A DNA stretch of 64,000 bases from Dendrocalamus latiflorus (Eukaryota > Streptophyta > Magnoliopsida > Poales > Poaceae). The notes under the pieces were generated by a model. That model did not search any database. It saw only the letters and a program-made list of their open reading frames with translations, and was not told the origin of the DNA. A program made the position numbers and the translations under genes. Every line of letters starts with the position of its first letter. The stretch's first letter is position 1. Below are positions 54,924-64,000 of this stretch, piece after piece. Where the stretch lies: positions 11,500,640 through 11,564,639 of the forward strand of contig CM029640.1 of assembly GCA_017311315.1 (NCBI GenBank). Reading direction: 5' to 3'.

Positions 54924-56094
54924 CAGTGGCGTAGCCAGGATTTATAGCTATGGTGGTCCATTGTCTAAAATTTATTTAACCGCTATAAATTTAATATGTC
55001 GGTACACAAGTATATGAATTACGAAATACAATTACGGTAAAAAGGACATACGAACTTCATAAAATAGACGAATATAGCTTTCTTAACATAGAATTGAAAT
55101 ATTACATACCCATAATAGTTGAAGAACAGTACGTCACTACTTCTTCTTCTTGTCAGGCCTGCGCCTTCTAATAGCCATGAAAGTGTTGATGATCTCTTCT
55201 TCACTTAATTGTAAGAAGATATCCCATAATACTTGGAGACATTGGAGTTGGAGTCACATTTTCTTCAATCACTCTATCTTAATCCGATCCACCTTCTTGT
55301 TCTTCAATTTGCTCTTCTGGAACAGTTGTAGCCACGGAAGGAGATGGAGAAGAAGCCTTCTTCTTTGATGCATATTTCTGAAAAAGAGAGGCAATATCAC
55401 CACTCCTCTTCATGTTTTAACAAATCTGCAAGAGAATTATATAAAGTTTCAATTTACCAAACCAATAATCTAATACTGCAAAAAAACATATAATTGAAAT
55501 TAAATCAATTTTACATACCCTGTGGGCCTGTGCACTTTTCCTGTTCGTGGCTTATCACCGTTGATCCTGGCTTCTATTTTGCTTAGTCGCTAGCCGCTAG
55601 GGGAGAAATTAGAGAAGCTGAAAGGAAAAGGAGAAACGTGAGTACAGAGTACGTGACTAAAGGAGAATAGGGCTTTGGCTTAGGCTTAGCAATTGAGTCT
55701 TCATCTTAGGATTTTGATGTACGTACCTGCTGGCTGCTGGGCTGCTGCTCACTGCTCAGCGTTTGCCGTCGTGGTCCTCATGGAGTCGCCGCGCCGATGC
55801 TCGATGGCCGCGCCTGCGCTCGCCGTCGCAGCGTCGCCCGCCCCCACGGCTGCACCGCACGACCGCACGGAGAAGAATACGAACGGGCGTAGTCTGACGC
55901 GCATACGCGACCACGCAAACGCTCGGTCTCTCGCGATGGGCTATGGCTGAAGGCAGAACGCAGAAGGCCAAGCGTCAAGCGACATACATGCTGAATTCTC
56001 CAGTGCGGACTCTATCAATGGGCTTTGGTTGGACTGACCGCAGGGTGGTTCGCGGCCCACAGGGACCACCCTGTAGGCTGTAGCTCCGCCCCTG
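54924..56094. mobile_element. 1171-bp hAT element, perfect 8-bp TSD GTAGCTAC
   Basis: The left end CAGTGGCGTAGCCAGG and right end reverse complement CAGGGGCGGAGCTACA are hAT-type. GTAGCTAC occurs on both sides (54916-54923, 56095-56102). The interior has short frames (for example 55019-55204 minus, 55693-55950 plus) but no recognisable transposase, so it is non-autonomous. The GC-rich part at 55740-55960 looks exon-like and may be captured. Confidence 0.88.
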
Positions 56095-56155
56095 GTAGCT
56101 ACTACTACTCGGACTCTTCAAAAGGAAACAGCAAAACTCATGAGAATTACAAATA

Positions 56156-56417
56156 CTCCCTTTGCATATATTTATAGGACATAATTTTTAAATAATTTTG
56201 TTTATAAATATAGAATATATTTTATATTTTTAATATAATATTAATGTGATGTTCTTTTTATACCTATAATAAATATACAGTTTTATTTACTATTCTCTGT
56301 ATACATGTATTGAATATAATACTTATAGATAATAATTATGGATAATCTATTCATTTTTATTATTTCATTAGTCTATATTATAATAGAAAGTAATTTTATA
56401 AACTTAGACGGAGGTAG
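56156..56417. mobile_element. Stowaway-like MITE, TA target site
   Basis: It starts CTCCCTTTGCATATATTTAT and ends TTAGACGGAGGTAG, flanked by TA on both sides. The CTCCCTCCGT-type end is typical of Stowaway (Tc1/mariner). It is AT-rich with no ORF. Confidence 0.8.
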
Positions 56418-56659
56418 TATTAAATAACTTGATTTTACAAGGAAAATAATCACCGAATCAAAGGGAAATCCGGATCGTGCCCGCGTAGATGTGTCGCGCC
56501 CGACTTGATTTCTCCAGACCGAATTCTTTTCCTGGCTTCGTTTTTCTCGTGACCGCTCTCGCATGTGCTCTCTGGCTCGCCTTTCAATTTGGCGCACGCC
56601 TACCTTGACACGGCGGCCCGTGCGCTTGCAACCAACGCTGACACCGTATGCATTGGGTG

Positions 56660-56885
56660 CCGCTCCATTAAGCTAAAATAAATTGATTTGTGATTAAAAT
56701 TATATTATAATTGATTGAAATTATACTGTAACTGATATTGTTTTATTTGGCGTAACTAAATTTAAAAAAATTAAAAATAGAAAAAATAGGTTAACCCATC
56801 ACGAACAATGCAAATAAATATAAAAAAGAATCGATAAAAAAGCTAAAAGAACCAAAAAAATCAAGTCGTGAAAATAATCAGTTTC
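56660..56885. mobile_element. MITE, family M1 (diverged copy)
   Basis: It has the same landmark order as 53945-54230. The sequence that follows (56886-57055) repeats 53822-53960 and 53366-53440. Confidence 0.5.
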
Positions 56886-57054
56886 CTCTCCCCGGTCTTC
56901 CTCACCTCCCTCTCGGCCGCCTTTGTTTCTTGGGAAGAATCAACACCGACTCGTGAAAATAATCAGGATGTGCACTAGAAACACAAACCGACGTTGGAGT
57001 AGCACTTGGGCCGGATCAAGGTGTGCCAGCGCCCAACCTCGGTTGGCTATAGTT

Positions 57055-57179
57055 TTGGCTCTATTCTTTTTGGTTATTTAGCGGTTTTTAGGTAACGTTT
57101 CAAATGGCTTAAAAGCTATTACTTTTGATTTCGGCTGCAATTATACTATAATAGCTGTTAGAATTTTAGACGCTTTTAG
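57055..57179. mobile_element. MITE cut by the next element
   Basis: It resembles the first 130 bases of 53443-53820 (GGTTATTTAGCGGTTTTTGG) and stops at 57179, where the CACTGTTGG end begins. Confidence 0.5.
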
Positions 57180-57450
57180 CACTGTTGGTGCCGGCAATTC
57201 CCAAAATAGCGCCGACCGTAACACAATTCCAAATCTGGCCCCCCGCCGATCGCACAACTCGCCTAGGAGTGACGCGTGGCAAGCGTGCGGTCGGGGAGCG
57301 CATGACACCGAGATCGTGCGGTCCCCGACCACACCATCTAAATCGTGCGGTGGCCTAGCGCATCACTCGAGTGGTGCGGTCGCCGAGTGCACCACTTGGC
57401 GAGTCGTGCGGTGGCCAACCGCACCACTCGGTTGCTACAGTGCTAGGGTT
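57180..57450. mobile_element. candidate CACTA-like left end with subterminal repeats
   Basis: It starts CACTGTTGGTGCCGGCAATT, directly interrupting a MITE. It is followed by about 200 bases of direct and inverted copies of GTGCGGTSGCCNA and its complement, such as CGAGTGGTGCGGTCGCCGAG. CACT termini with subterminal arrays define CACTA elements. The right end, if it exists, is outside the window, and no transposase is seen. Confidence 0.5.
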
Positions 57451-58170
57451 AGGGTTTGCACCGATCAGCGATTTTGCGCAAAATAATTTATAAGTTTTAT
57501 TTTTTGTTTTGATTAGATAGTTATAAATTTTTTGTAATTATAAATATTATGCAAATACATGTAATATATATTTTTAGAGTGTGCAGCAAATTTATAATAT
57601 AGAATAGGAGATGCAAAAAAAAATGAAATATATTTTGAAAATTCATTATGTATTGCAGATGATACATGTAGGAATTGTTTTTGTAGATTATTTTTTTGAA
57701 ATATTTTGGTACGTTGTTAATGGTGTTTGAAAAAAAATATGAATTTGATGTGGAGTACAGTTTGCTGCTAGTGTAATTTTTTTTGCAATTATGAAAATTA
57801 AGAATTTTGGTTGGTAGAGCACGAACAAAATTTGTGTGAAGTAACGATTAGTGTATTTGTGATTTTCGTACATTGCTGACCATGAAAAATATGTTGAACT
57901 GGCAATAACATTTTTTGATCATGTTATGTTGTTTTATTGGAAGAAATTTCATGAATTGTTTTTAGCACAACTGTGATAGGAACAATTGGACGAAAGGAAG
58001 GAAAGTGATATTGACCACGTGAGGATAATTGAATGTGAAAAGACGAGATACTAAGCTTAGCTGAATAGAAATAAACTTCATAATACAGTTGGGAGTAACA
58101 TGACGCGTACATTTTTATTACATGCATGACATATAGCATGATATGCGACTAACCCACCCAACTGCTCGTA
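57451..58170. other. AT-rich spacer, nothing recognised
   Basis: About 700 bases of AT-rich sequence between the candidate element end and the first cassette gene. No ORF, repeat or element end was identified. Confidence 0.4.
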
Positions 58171-58174
58171 CGAC

Positions 58175-58533
58175 CTACTGTGTGGACCGGGGCCACTTTC
58201 CCTGTCTTGCCCGCTCGGCGTTGAACTCCTCCGCGGCCTCTTTTGCCTTAGCCGTCATTTCCCTCTTTCTCTCGCGCTTAGACTTGAAGAACTTGCACGT
58301 GTCCCTGCACCAATAAAGGGGGGTGTCTCCCCCTCAGGTGGGAGTTGCGGCGAACGCTCGGTGGGGACGTTCGGGATGGGGTTGTTGCTACGCGGCCGCT
58401 CATTGCGGGGAGCTGACCCTTCAGCACGCTGGGCTTGTTCTACCTGGGCCTGTATAGCCCTTATTTTCTCATCACGAGTCTCCTCCCATTCCTTCACCAT
58501 CTTGTCCCATTGCTTCTTCTTGCTTTTGTCCAT
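58175..58533 (-). pseudogene. small basic protein of the PMD/GRF cassette, frameshifted
   Basis: From ATG 58531-58533 the protein reads MDKSKKKQWDKMVKEWEETR, then a charged helical stretch (coiled-coil-like) and a Pro-rich linker. At a run of G near 58316-58321 the frame shifts. In the next phase it continues DTPLYWCRDTCKFFKSKRER, then KAKEAAEEFNAERARQGKWP, and stops at 58175-58177. The smooth continuation shows that these are two halves of one gene of about 118 residues with a one-base error. Function is not recognised. The two Cys followed by KFFKSK could be part of a zinc-binding end. It is divergently oriented from the GRF gene at 59463. Confidence 0.55.
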
Positions 58534-58674
58534 CCTGATGGGGTGAGGGAAGCGCGGTGTAGTATGGGGTTTGGATGTGCAGTGTTCCCTGGGAAATGGA
58601 ATGCACACCAATTTATATGGTCCATTTTCTCTCTACTCCTACGTGTAAAGCTGGTCCGCGTGGTCGTAGCATTG

Positions 58675-59335
58675 AGTAAAGCTGGGCATGCTGCGATATC
58701 ACTGCAAGAAGGCCCCGTTTTGTCATCTCACTGAGCAAAAGCAGCCTCTTTTGTCATCTCACTGAGAAAAGCTGGCCTCTTATGTCATGTCACTGAACAA
58801 AGCTGCCCCGTTTTGTCATCTCACTGCGCAAGGCTGCCCTGTTTTGTCATCTCATTGCGCAAAGCTGCACTCTTTTGTCATGCCACTGCGCAAAGCTGGC
58901 CTCTTTTTGTCATGCTACTGAGCAAAGCTGCCCCGTTTTGTCATGTCACTGCGCAAGGCTGCAGTCTTTTGTCATCTCACTGAGCAAAGCTGGCCTCTTT
59001 TGTCATGTCACTGAGCAAAGCTGCCCCGTTTGGTTAGGTCACTGCGCAAAGCTGGCATCTTTTGTCATCTCACTGAGCAAAGCTGACCTCTCACTGAGCA
59101 AAGCTGCCCCGTTTTGTCATGTCTCTGCGCAAAGCAGCCCTCTTTTGTCCCGTCTCTGTGCAAAGCTGCCATCTTTTGTCATGTCTCTGCGCAAAGCTGT
59201 CCTCTTTTGTCACGTCACTGCGCAAAGCTGCCTACTTTTTTCACGTCTCTGTGCAAAGCTGCCCTCTTTTGTCACGTCTCTGTGCAAAGCTGCCCGCTTT
59301 TGTCATTTCGCTGCGCAAAAGCTGTCCTCTTTCGT
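58675..59335. repeat. about 32-bp minisatellite, roughly 20 units
   Basis: The unit is TTTTGTCATCTCACTGAGCA followed by AAGCTGGCCTC, repeated about twenty times with variants (TGCGC/TGAGC, GCCCCG/GCCCTC). It fills the space between the two divergent cassette genes. Open frames over it translate to repeated Ser-Phe-Val / His-Cys-Ala-Lys-Leu and are not called as a gene. Confidence 0.9.
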
Positions 59336-59368
59336 CATGTGGTAACTGGAGTAAGTTCTCTTGTTTAA

Positions 59369-59376
59369 TATAAATA
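59369..59376 (+). promoter_or_regulatory. TATA box of the GRF zinc-finger gene
   Basis: TATAAATA lies 94 bases upstream of the presumed ATG (59463) and immediately after the minisatellite. Confidence 0.5.
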
Positions 59377-59462
59377 GCACGGTTGGGGTCTCATGACATT
59401 GTAGGCAGAGAACCCTGTAAATCGAATAAAGAAGTACCTTCTCTTTCGTGGTGAAACATACC

Positions 59463-60076
59463 ATGTCGAAAGCCGAGGGGCCAGTCGGATATGCGTCACC
59501 GAAGGAAGATCTTCCCTTGGAAAGGAGAGAGATCTTCGATCCACACTACCGCTTGATACCAAGCGGCGTGCTCAACCAGCATGGCCAAAATGCAGACACA
59601 ATGAGGACGCTGTCGTGCAGGTCGTGGAAGGCTATTTTGATGGCGGGCAACGTTTCTTCCGATGCCCACGCTCCGGGGTACAAATTGCTAATAGTATATT
59701 TTTTTGTTCTTGCTTACGGAGCCTCCATGTTTACCATCGTTTCCTGCAGATAGCGAAATGCGACTTCTCCCGCTGAATCGACCCTCCTAATGAACCGTAT
59801 ATTGTCAATTATGTTGATACATTATGTGATCGAATATTTGAGATGCAGGAGCGAATCGAGACTCTCAATGAGGAGAACAACGACCTCCGCCAACAGATGC
59901 AACGCGAGAGGGGCAACGAGGAGGTCGTGAACATAGGTAGCTCGTATGATCCCACATGTTGCTGCGCGAACCCAAGCTGCATATGTGCGTGCCATTACCA
60001 CGACGGCCAGCTACGTCCGAGGCGGCCCCCTCAGCAATACTCCATGTGGGTGCCACGAGGCTCGTTTGGCATCTAG
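59463..60076 (+). pseudogene. GRF-type zinc-finger and coiled-coil protein, broken
   Basis: Two exons, 59463-59677 and 59750-60076, with GT/AG ends. The zinc finger is read in the phase WPKCRHNEDAVVQVVEGYFD, GGQRFFRCPRSG, then KCDF across the splice: the Cys/His/Cys/Cys layout of GRF fingers, which bind nucleic acid in other proteins. This phase does not match the ATG, so a single base appears to be missing just after it. A TGA at 59774-59776 sits where Trp is expected. Exon 2 then encodes a coiled coil (DRIFEMQERIETLNEENNDL) and a Cys-rich tail (CCCANPSCICACH) before the stop. It is convergent with the PMD gene and tandem with the second GRF gene. Confidence 0.6.
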
Positions 60077-60353
60077 GCAACGGGTGTATTGTTGTACCAG
60101 TGCGCTGGGACTGTTGTTCTATAGTACTTTTTATATGTTGTATACGTGCAATGTATGTGTTGTTTCATGTTGTCATTGTGTGACGCCTTCTTATTCTGTG
60201 GTATCTGTGAGTGAGGCTGCCCCCCCCCCCCACAAAGGCTATAAGAGGGAGTCATTCCTCACCTAGTCCCTTGCCTTGATATCACTCACCTCCTGAATTA
60301 GTTATTCCCAATCGGTGTAATTTTCTTTCGTGCTCACTCCACCGAACACCGAT

Positions 60354-60759
60354 ATGAGTCAACTCAGCACCTCTTCATCGGCACCCATGGTGATTTGCCC
60401 AAAATGCAACACGGTTGTTAGACGTAAGACCTCACACACGGCCGCGAATTCTGGGCGGCACTACTACAAGTGCCCCTATCACTCGATGAGTAAGATTGTT
60501 TCGGGTTCATTCAAATCGTGCAGTTATGTTACAAAACGTTCTTCTCATGAAATCACAAGGAGCCCCGGCGGTTGCCGATTCTGGGTGTGGGGGGATGAAA
60601 TGGCCACTAGGACGGACATTGTTCGGCATGAGAGAGTTGTCGTGGGGGGGTAGCGACACCATCGAGATGCGGCATCGTTTCGATAGACTGGAGTGGAAGA
60701 TAAATTTAATGTTGTGTGCTATTTTCTTTCTTGTGTTTACTGTTATCGTCAAGTTGTAG
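60354..60759 (+). pseudogene. second GRF-type zinc-finger protein with C-terminal membrane segment, frameshifted
   Basis: ATG 60354 gives MSQLSTSSSAPMVICPKCNT; the finger continues with GRHYYKCPYH and GGCRFWVWGDE, matching the GRF pattern. The frame ends at a stop right after a run of seven G (60643-60649). In the phase reached by one fewer G it continues SDTIEMRHRFDRLEWKINLM and ends in a hydrophobic stretch LCAIFFLVFTVIVKL at 60759. A GRF finger with a C-terminal membrane anchor is a layout I associate with plant transposon-linked proteins. The role is unknown; nucleic-acid binding is expected from the finger. Confidence 0.6.
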
Positions 60760-61014
60760 TGCTGGAGGTTGTTCTCGTCTATGTTGGTAATATTTTATGC
60801 TATGTTGTACCTTGTGTTTGTTGTTATCGTGTCTTCTCCCGCTGGTGAGTTAATGTATGTATGTGTAATGCATGTTGTGAGGTACAGTGCCCACATGTGT
60901 GCATACTTGTCATATTAGAATGAAGCCTTAATTGTAGTTCAAATAATTTCATAAGCACAGTATAGTACGCACACAGGAAACCATACGACGTCACAACAGC
61001 TCAATTACAAAAAT
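60760..61014. other. spacer between convergent genes
   Basis: It contains a partial repeat of the sequence just upstream (TGTGTTTACTGTTATCGTC versus TGTGTTTGTTGTTATCGTG). Nothing else was recognised. Confidence 0.4.
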
Positions 61015-63713
61015 TCATTGCGCATCTCGTCGTCGCCTCCTCGGACGGCGTATCTGATCCTCTGAGAAGTTGAACCTGCTAGCGGAGCGCGGTGCATCTC
61101 GAAGGTCGTACTGCGAGGGCTGCGTCCGAGGCGGTGGTGGGTACAACTCCGCGGAGAGTTGCGACGGCTGGTCAAAAATAGAGCTCAGCCATTCGGAGGA
61201 GGGGTCTACGTCCTGCTCAGATGGTACAACTGAATTAGGCAATGGAACATACAAAATGTTTATAATGAGTAGTAATATCATAAGGCATTTACCTGGGAAG
61301 TCTGAAACGCAGATGGGCCACCGTGAACTTGGTGGCCCTGTTGCTCTGTGACTCCCTGTAATTTTTTTGCGATGCGATTAGATGGCATTGAAATACATGT
61401 GTTATGTTTACTACGTTAGTACTTACCGGTGCATGCGGCTATCTGAATGACGATGACGTTGGGAAATCACGCATATACTTCTGCGCCGTGTAACCTTGGT
61501 AGGTCTGCCCTAACCACTCATCTCGCCCCTGCATGTCCACTCGGGTGGACTGACCGCCTTGTGCGAATGTCTGCAACGTCACCGCCGGTTGCTGCTGCGA
61601 GTCAGGGTCGCTATCTGCAGAGAATGTTCGGTCGTCCGCCGCCCTCCGTGATGACGACGGCTGTAGCAACATGCTATCCTGTCGCAAGTGCTGCAGAAAA
61701 ACCTGTGGTTACAAATAGCTGTCAATCGAGTGGACGAACGAACTGTTAGCAAATGTCGTACCGGCGGTCCGAAGCGCTGGGAGGAGGAGCGAGCGCAGCT
61801 GAGACGACCGCTGGACTGCGACGGACGCGCGCCGGACTGCGACGGACGACCGCCGGACTGCGATGGACGTGCTAACGGTGGTGCTGACGGCAACGCCCGC
61901 TGTTCTCTGCAGAGGCATCGTGCATGTACATCATCCCTGTGCCGACTACAGCTCATGGTCCTGATCGCAGACCTGGCGTCACCAAGGATGGTACGCACCG
62001 AAGAAAGCAGCCAATTCATGGAGCCACCCGTCCCACGCTGGAGAATCTGAACAGCCTCGTCCTCGATACGATGCATGCATCGTACTGTAGGTAAACAAAC
62101 AATGAGTTAAAACGTACTGTAGATAAACAAACAATGAGTTAAACCGTCTTGCCGCATAGGGTACACTGAGACTAGTCTTGTACCGCCTCGTCGTGACGTG
62201 CTACTCGATGACGGTCCGGCCCTGCCCGTTTGGCATCCTCGTGCGCGACCTCTGCAGGACGATGTGGAGCAGGCCCAGTAAGCCTGCTGCGGATGCATGG
62301 AATGTACCACTCTAGGTACGCACTATATGTGTCGAGGTCGTATGGCCTAGTCTCGTCCACAACCTCCGTGCTCGCTGAGTCACGCCACAGGTCTGTCCAC
62401 GGCCGCTGTGTGCCCCTCCAGTCATCACCCTAGTGACCTCTTCTTGTTTGCCTGCAAGTTAGTACACACATTACACAATTAGTACTAACAACACATTACT
62501 ACATTGTGTACAGTTACCGTGCAATGACTTACCGGTGGGCCTTCGGTGGTAGTGGCCGTTCTGGGAGGGGTGGCACATGCTGGTGGAGGCCAAACTGCCT
62601 CAGGACTCTCTGCGGGTTGTATGTCTCGACGAAGTGGGAGAAGATGAGGTGGCAGGTCGTCAACCAGTACGTGTGGTCTTGGTGGCACTGAGATGACAAC
62701 CCGTGGGGGGCTATGCTCTGAATGAACTCTGCATCCCATGGCCACCAGACTATGTCGCTCTCATGAAGAGTCTCCAACTGGTTATGGAAATCTGGGTACA
62801 CACGCCTCGGTCTCTCCCTGGCCCACCGCAGCTAACCATGTGTCCAACGCGTCCCCATAGTCGGCCCATTTATGGGGTCATCGCCACCAGCCTGATCGTA
62901 CAACTCCTCGCTGAGCTCGTAAGGGTGCACGGCACTCTCGAAGTAAGGCCTCCCAACCGGGAAGTGCTCCCAAGACCAGTACTGTAGGAGCACGTAGCAC
63001 ACTGCCAAGACCGGCTAGTTGGCTGCAGTACGCTGCGAGGCATCACACAAGCCTCGGTACGTGGCGCTAAGGACTGCAGATCCCCAGTTGTACTACGACA
63101 CCTGGCCGGGCAAGGCATCCGCCAAAGACTCCGTAAGGTGTATGTAGGTAGGATGCACGGAGACTCCAGTGATCGTAGGAAATAAGGCCCACCCGAACAA
63201 AAAAAGGATGTATGCCATGAGGTGCGTCCACACGACCTCCTCAGGAGCGTGCACAGGGCAGATCATGAACTCTCGTAGCCACGAGTGTGGCACACCAGAC
63301 ATGTTGTCTGGGATCGGGTGACCGAATCGGGCACCCAGGGCGACCTTTCAGTTTGCCGCCCTGGGGGGTGGCACTACTGCCGCACCACGGAGGGGTAGAC
63401 CTGTCAGCATGGACACGTCCTGAAGTGTAATAGTCATCTCGCCTCACCGAAAGTGGAAGGTGTGAGTCTCCGGTCTCCAATGATCCACGAGTGCGGACAG
63501 GAGTGCCGCATCGAACTGCAACGCATACGTGACATCCAGCATGTGAGCAATGGGCAAAAGGTCGGTGTCTCGCAGCAGTGGGATGTACCGATCGTCTAGA
63601 GGCCAGTGCTCTCGGGGGCTCCTAAGTATGAAACTCGGAGGGCCGTCAGCAGATGACCACGCTGCGCATCGGTGGTGGTCATTCCAAAGGGGCTCAAGCA
63701 ACTCGTACGCCAT
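61015..63713 (-). pseudogene. plant mobile domain (PMD) protein, multi-exon, with premature stops
   Basis: Exon 1 runs from ATG 63711-63713 to a donor (GTAAG) at 62532. One frame over 1.18 kb gives MAYELLEPLWNDHHR, DDRYIPLLRDTDLLPIAHML, LLSALVDHWRPETHTFHF, GEMTITLQDV, PHSWLREFMICPVHAPEEVV and VYPDFHNQLETLHESDIVWW. This is the plant mobile domain found in MAIN/MAIL-like proteins and in transposons. Five stops interrupt it: TGA at 63444-63446 and 63348-63350, TAG at 63093-63095, 63015-63017 and 62832-62834. There is no frameshift. Exon 2 (62452 to about 62175) contains LDTYSAYLEWYIPCIRSRLT and another TAG. Further exons give DEAVQILQRGTGGSMNWLLS (about 62040) and a Ser/Gln-rich, Arg-rich end at 61015. 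Exon limits beyond the second are approximate. In its present form it cannot make a full protein. Confidence 0.78.
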
Positions 63714-64000
63714 CTCCTGCCGATGAATGAAAACAAGTCAGTACGCAGTGACATGAGAATATGCAACATACGTAATTTGTAGCTAATGACAATAAAGTGT
63801 GAAATAAATGACAACATAATATGCAACAAACGTAATTTGCAGCGGATGACAACAAAGTGTGCAACAGATGTCAAGATAATTACCAGCAAACCTAATTTGT
63901 AGCGAACGACAACAAATGACAACGAAATATCGAATAAATCACAACATAATTTCCAAGAAATGACTCAAACAGATTGTACACGCAAATATTTCCGTAAGAT
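63714..64000. repeat. tandem repeat, about 60-bp unit, upstream of the PMD gene
   Basis: About three diverged units of CGTAATTTGTAGCTAATGAC, AATAAAGTGTG and ATGACAACATAATATGCAAC cover about 63765-63960. It lies in the promoter position of the PMD gene. Short frames over it are not genes. Confidence 0.7.

Noticed and set aside
58675..59335. Regular repeats suggestive of a CRISPR array
   Set aside because: Units are contiguous with no unique spacers, and the genome is a plant nuclear one.
58875..59368. Cys/Ser-rich ORFs of 84-156 codons
   Set aside because: They translate a 32-bp minisatellite; periodicity explains the open frame.
62533..63713. Stop-codon recoding as an explanation for the PMD stops
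   Set aside because: Grass nuclear genes use the standard code; mutation at methylated cytosines explains TAG and TGA more simply.

Overview
The window is a transposon-dense stretch of a plant nuclear genome, almost certainly a grass. The evidence is Tourist and Stowaway MITEs, CACTA elements with subterminal arrays, Ty3/gypsy chromoviruses with LTRs starting TGTAACATCCC, and a monocot-style CC-NB-ARC-LRR gene. No rRNA, tRNA, bacterial or organellar genes were seen. Apart from the NLR gene, almost every recognisable reading frame belongs to, or was carried by, a mobile element.

Layout. 1-4490: MITEs, a GC-rich low-complexity block, an MFS-transporter fragment joined to a hAT end, and microsatellites. 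4494-9303: a complete non-autonomous CACTA element (3-bp target duplication TAG) carrying an unknown antisense ORF, two long inverted repeats, several minisatellites and the C-terminal part of a Ulp1-type protease. 9482-25025: a minus-strand Ty3/gypsy chromovirus with about 3.1-kb LTRs, gag-pol broken only by two amber codons, an extra partial copy joined to its 3' LTR, and a 5' LTR interrupted by another LTR. 25171-33786: MITEs, a decayed hAT transposase gene and a 480-bp hAT-type MITE. 34147-42986: a two-exon NLR gene whose 5.9-kb intron contains a complete Ty1/copia element with 128-bp LTRs that I read as identical and an intact 1429-codon ORF. 43541-50545: a deleted copia element that keeps only gag, with a 4.5-kb gypsy solo LTR inside its 5' LTR. 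50637-57179: MITEs, a 952-bp GC-rich foldback element with a 10-bp target duplication, a relic of a second NLR copy, hAT elements and a Stowaway. 57180-64000: what looks like the left end of another CACTA-like element, followed by four genes: a small basic protein, two GRF-type zinc-finger proteins and a multi-exon plant mobile domain (PMD) protein. All four carry stops or frameshifts.

The NLR is the only probable host gene that may still work. Its reading frame is intact across the splice sites, so function depends on whether the copia-bearing intron is still removed. The best candidates for something undescribed are the PMD/GRF cassette at the right edge, the paired long inverted repeats inside the CACTA element, and the foldback element inside the NLR relic. 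All product names rest on motif recognition by eye; no database search was possible.
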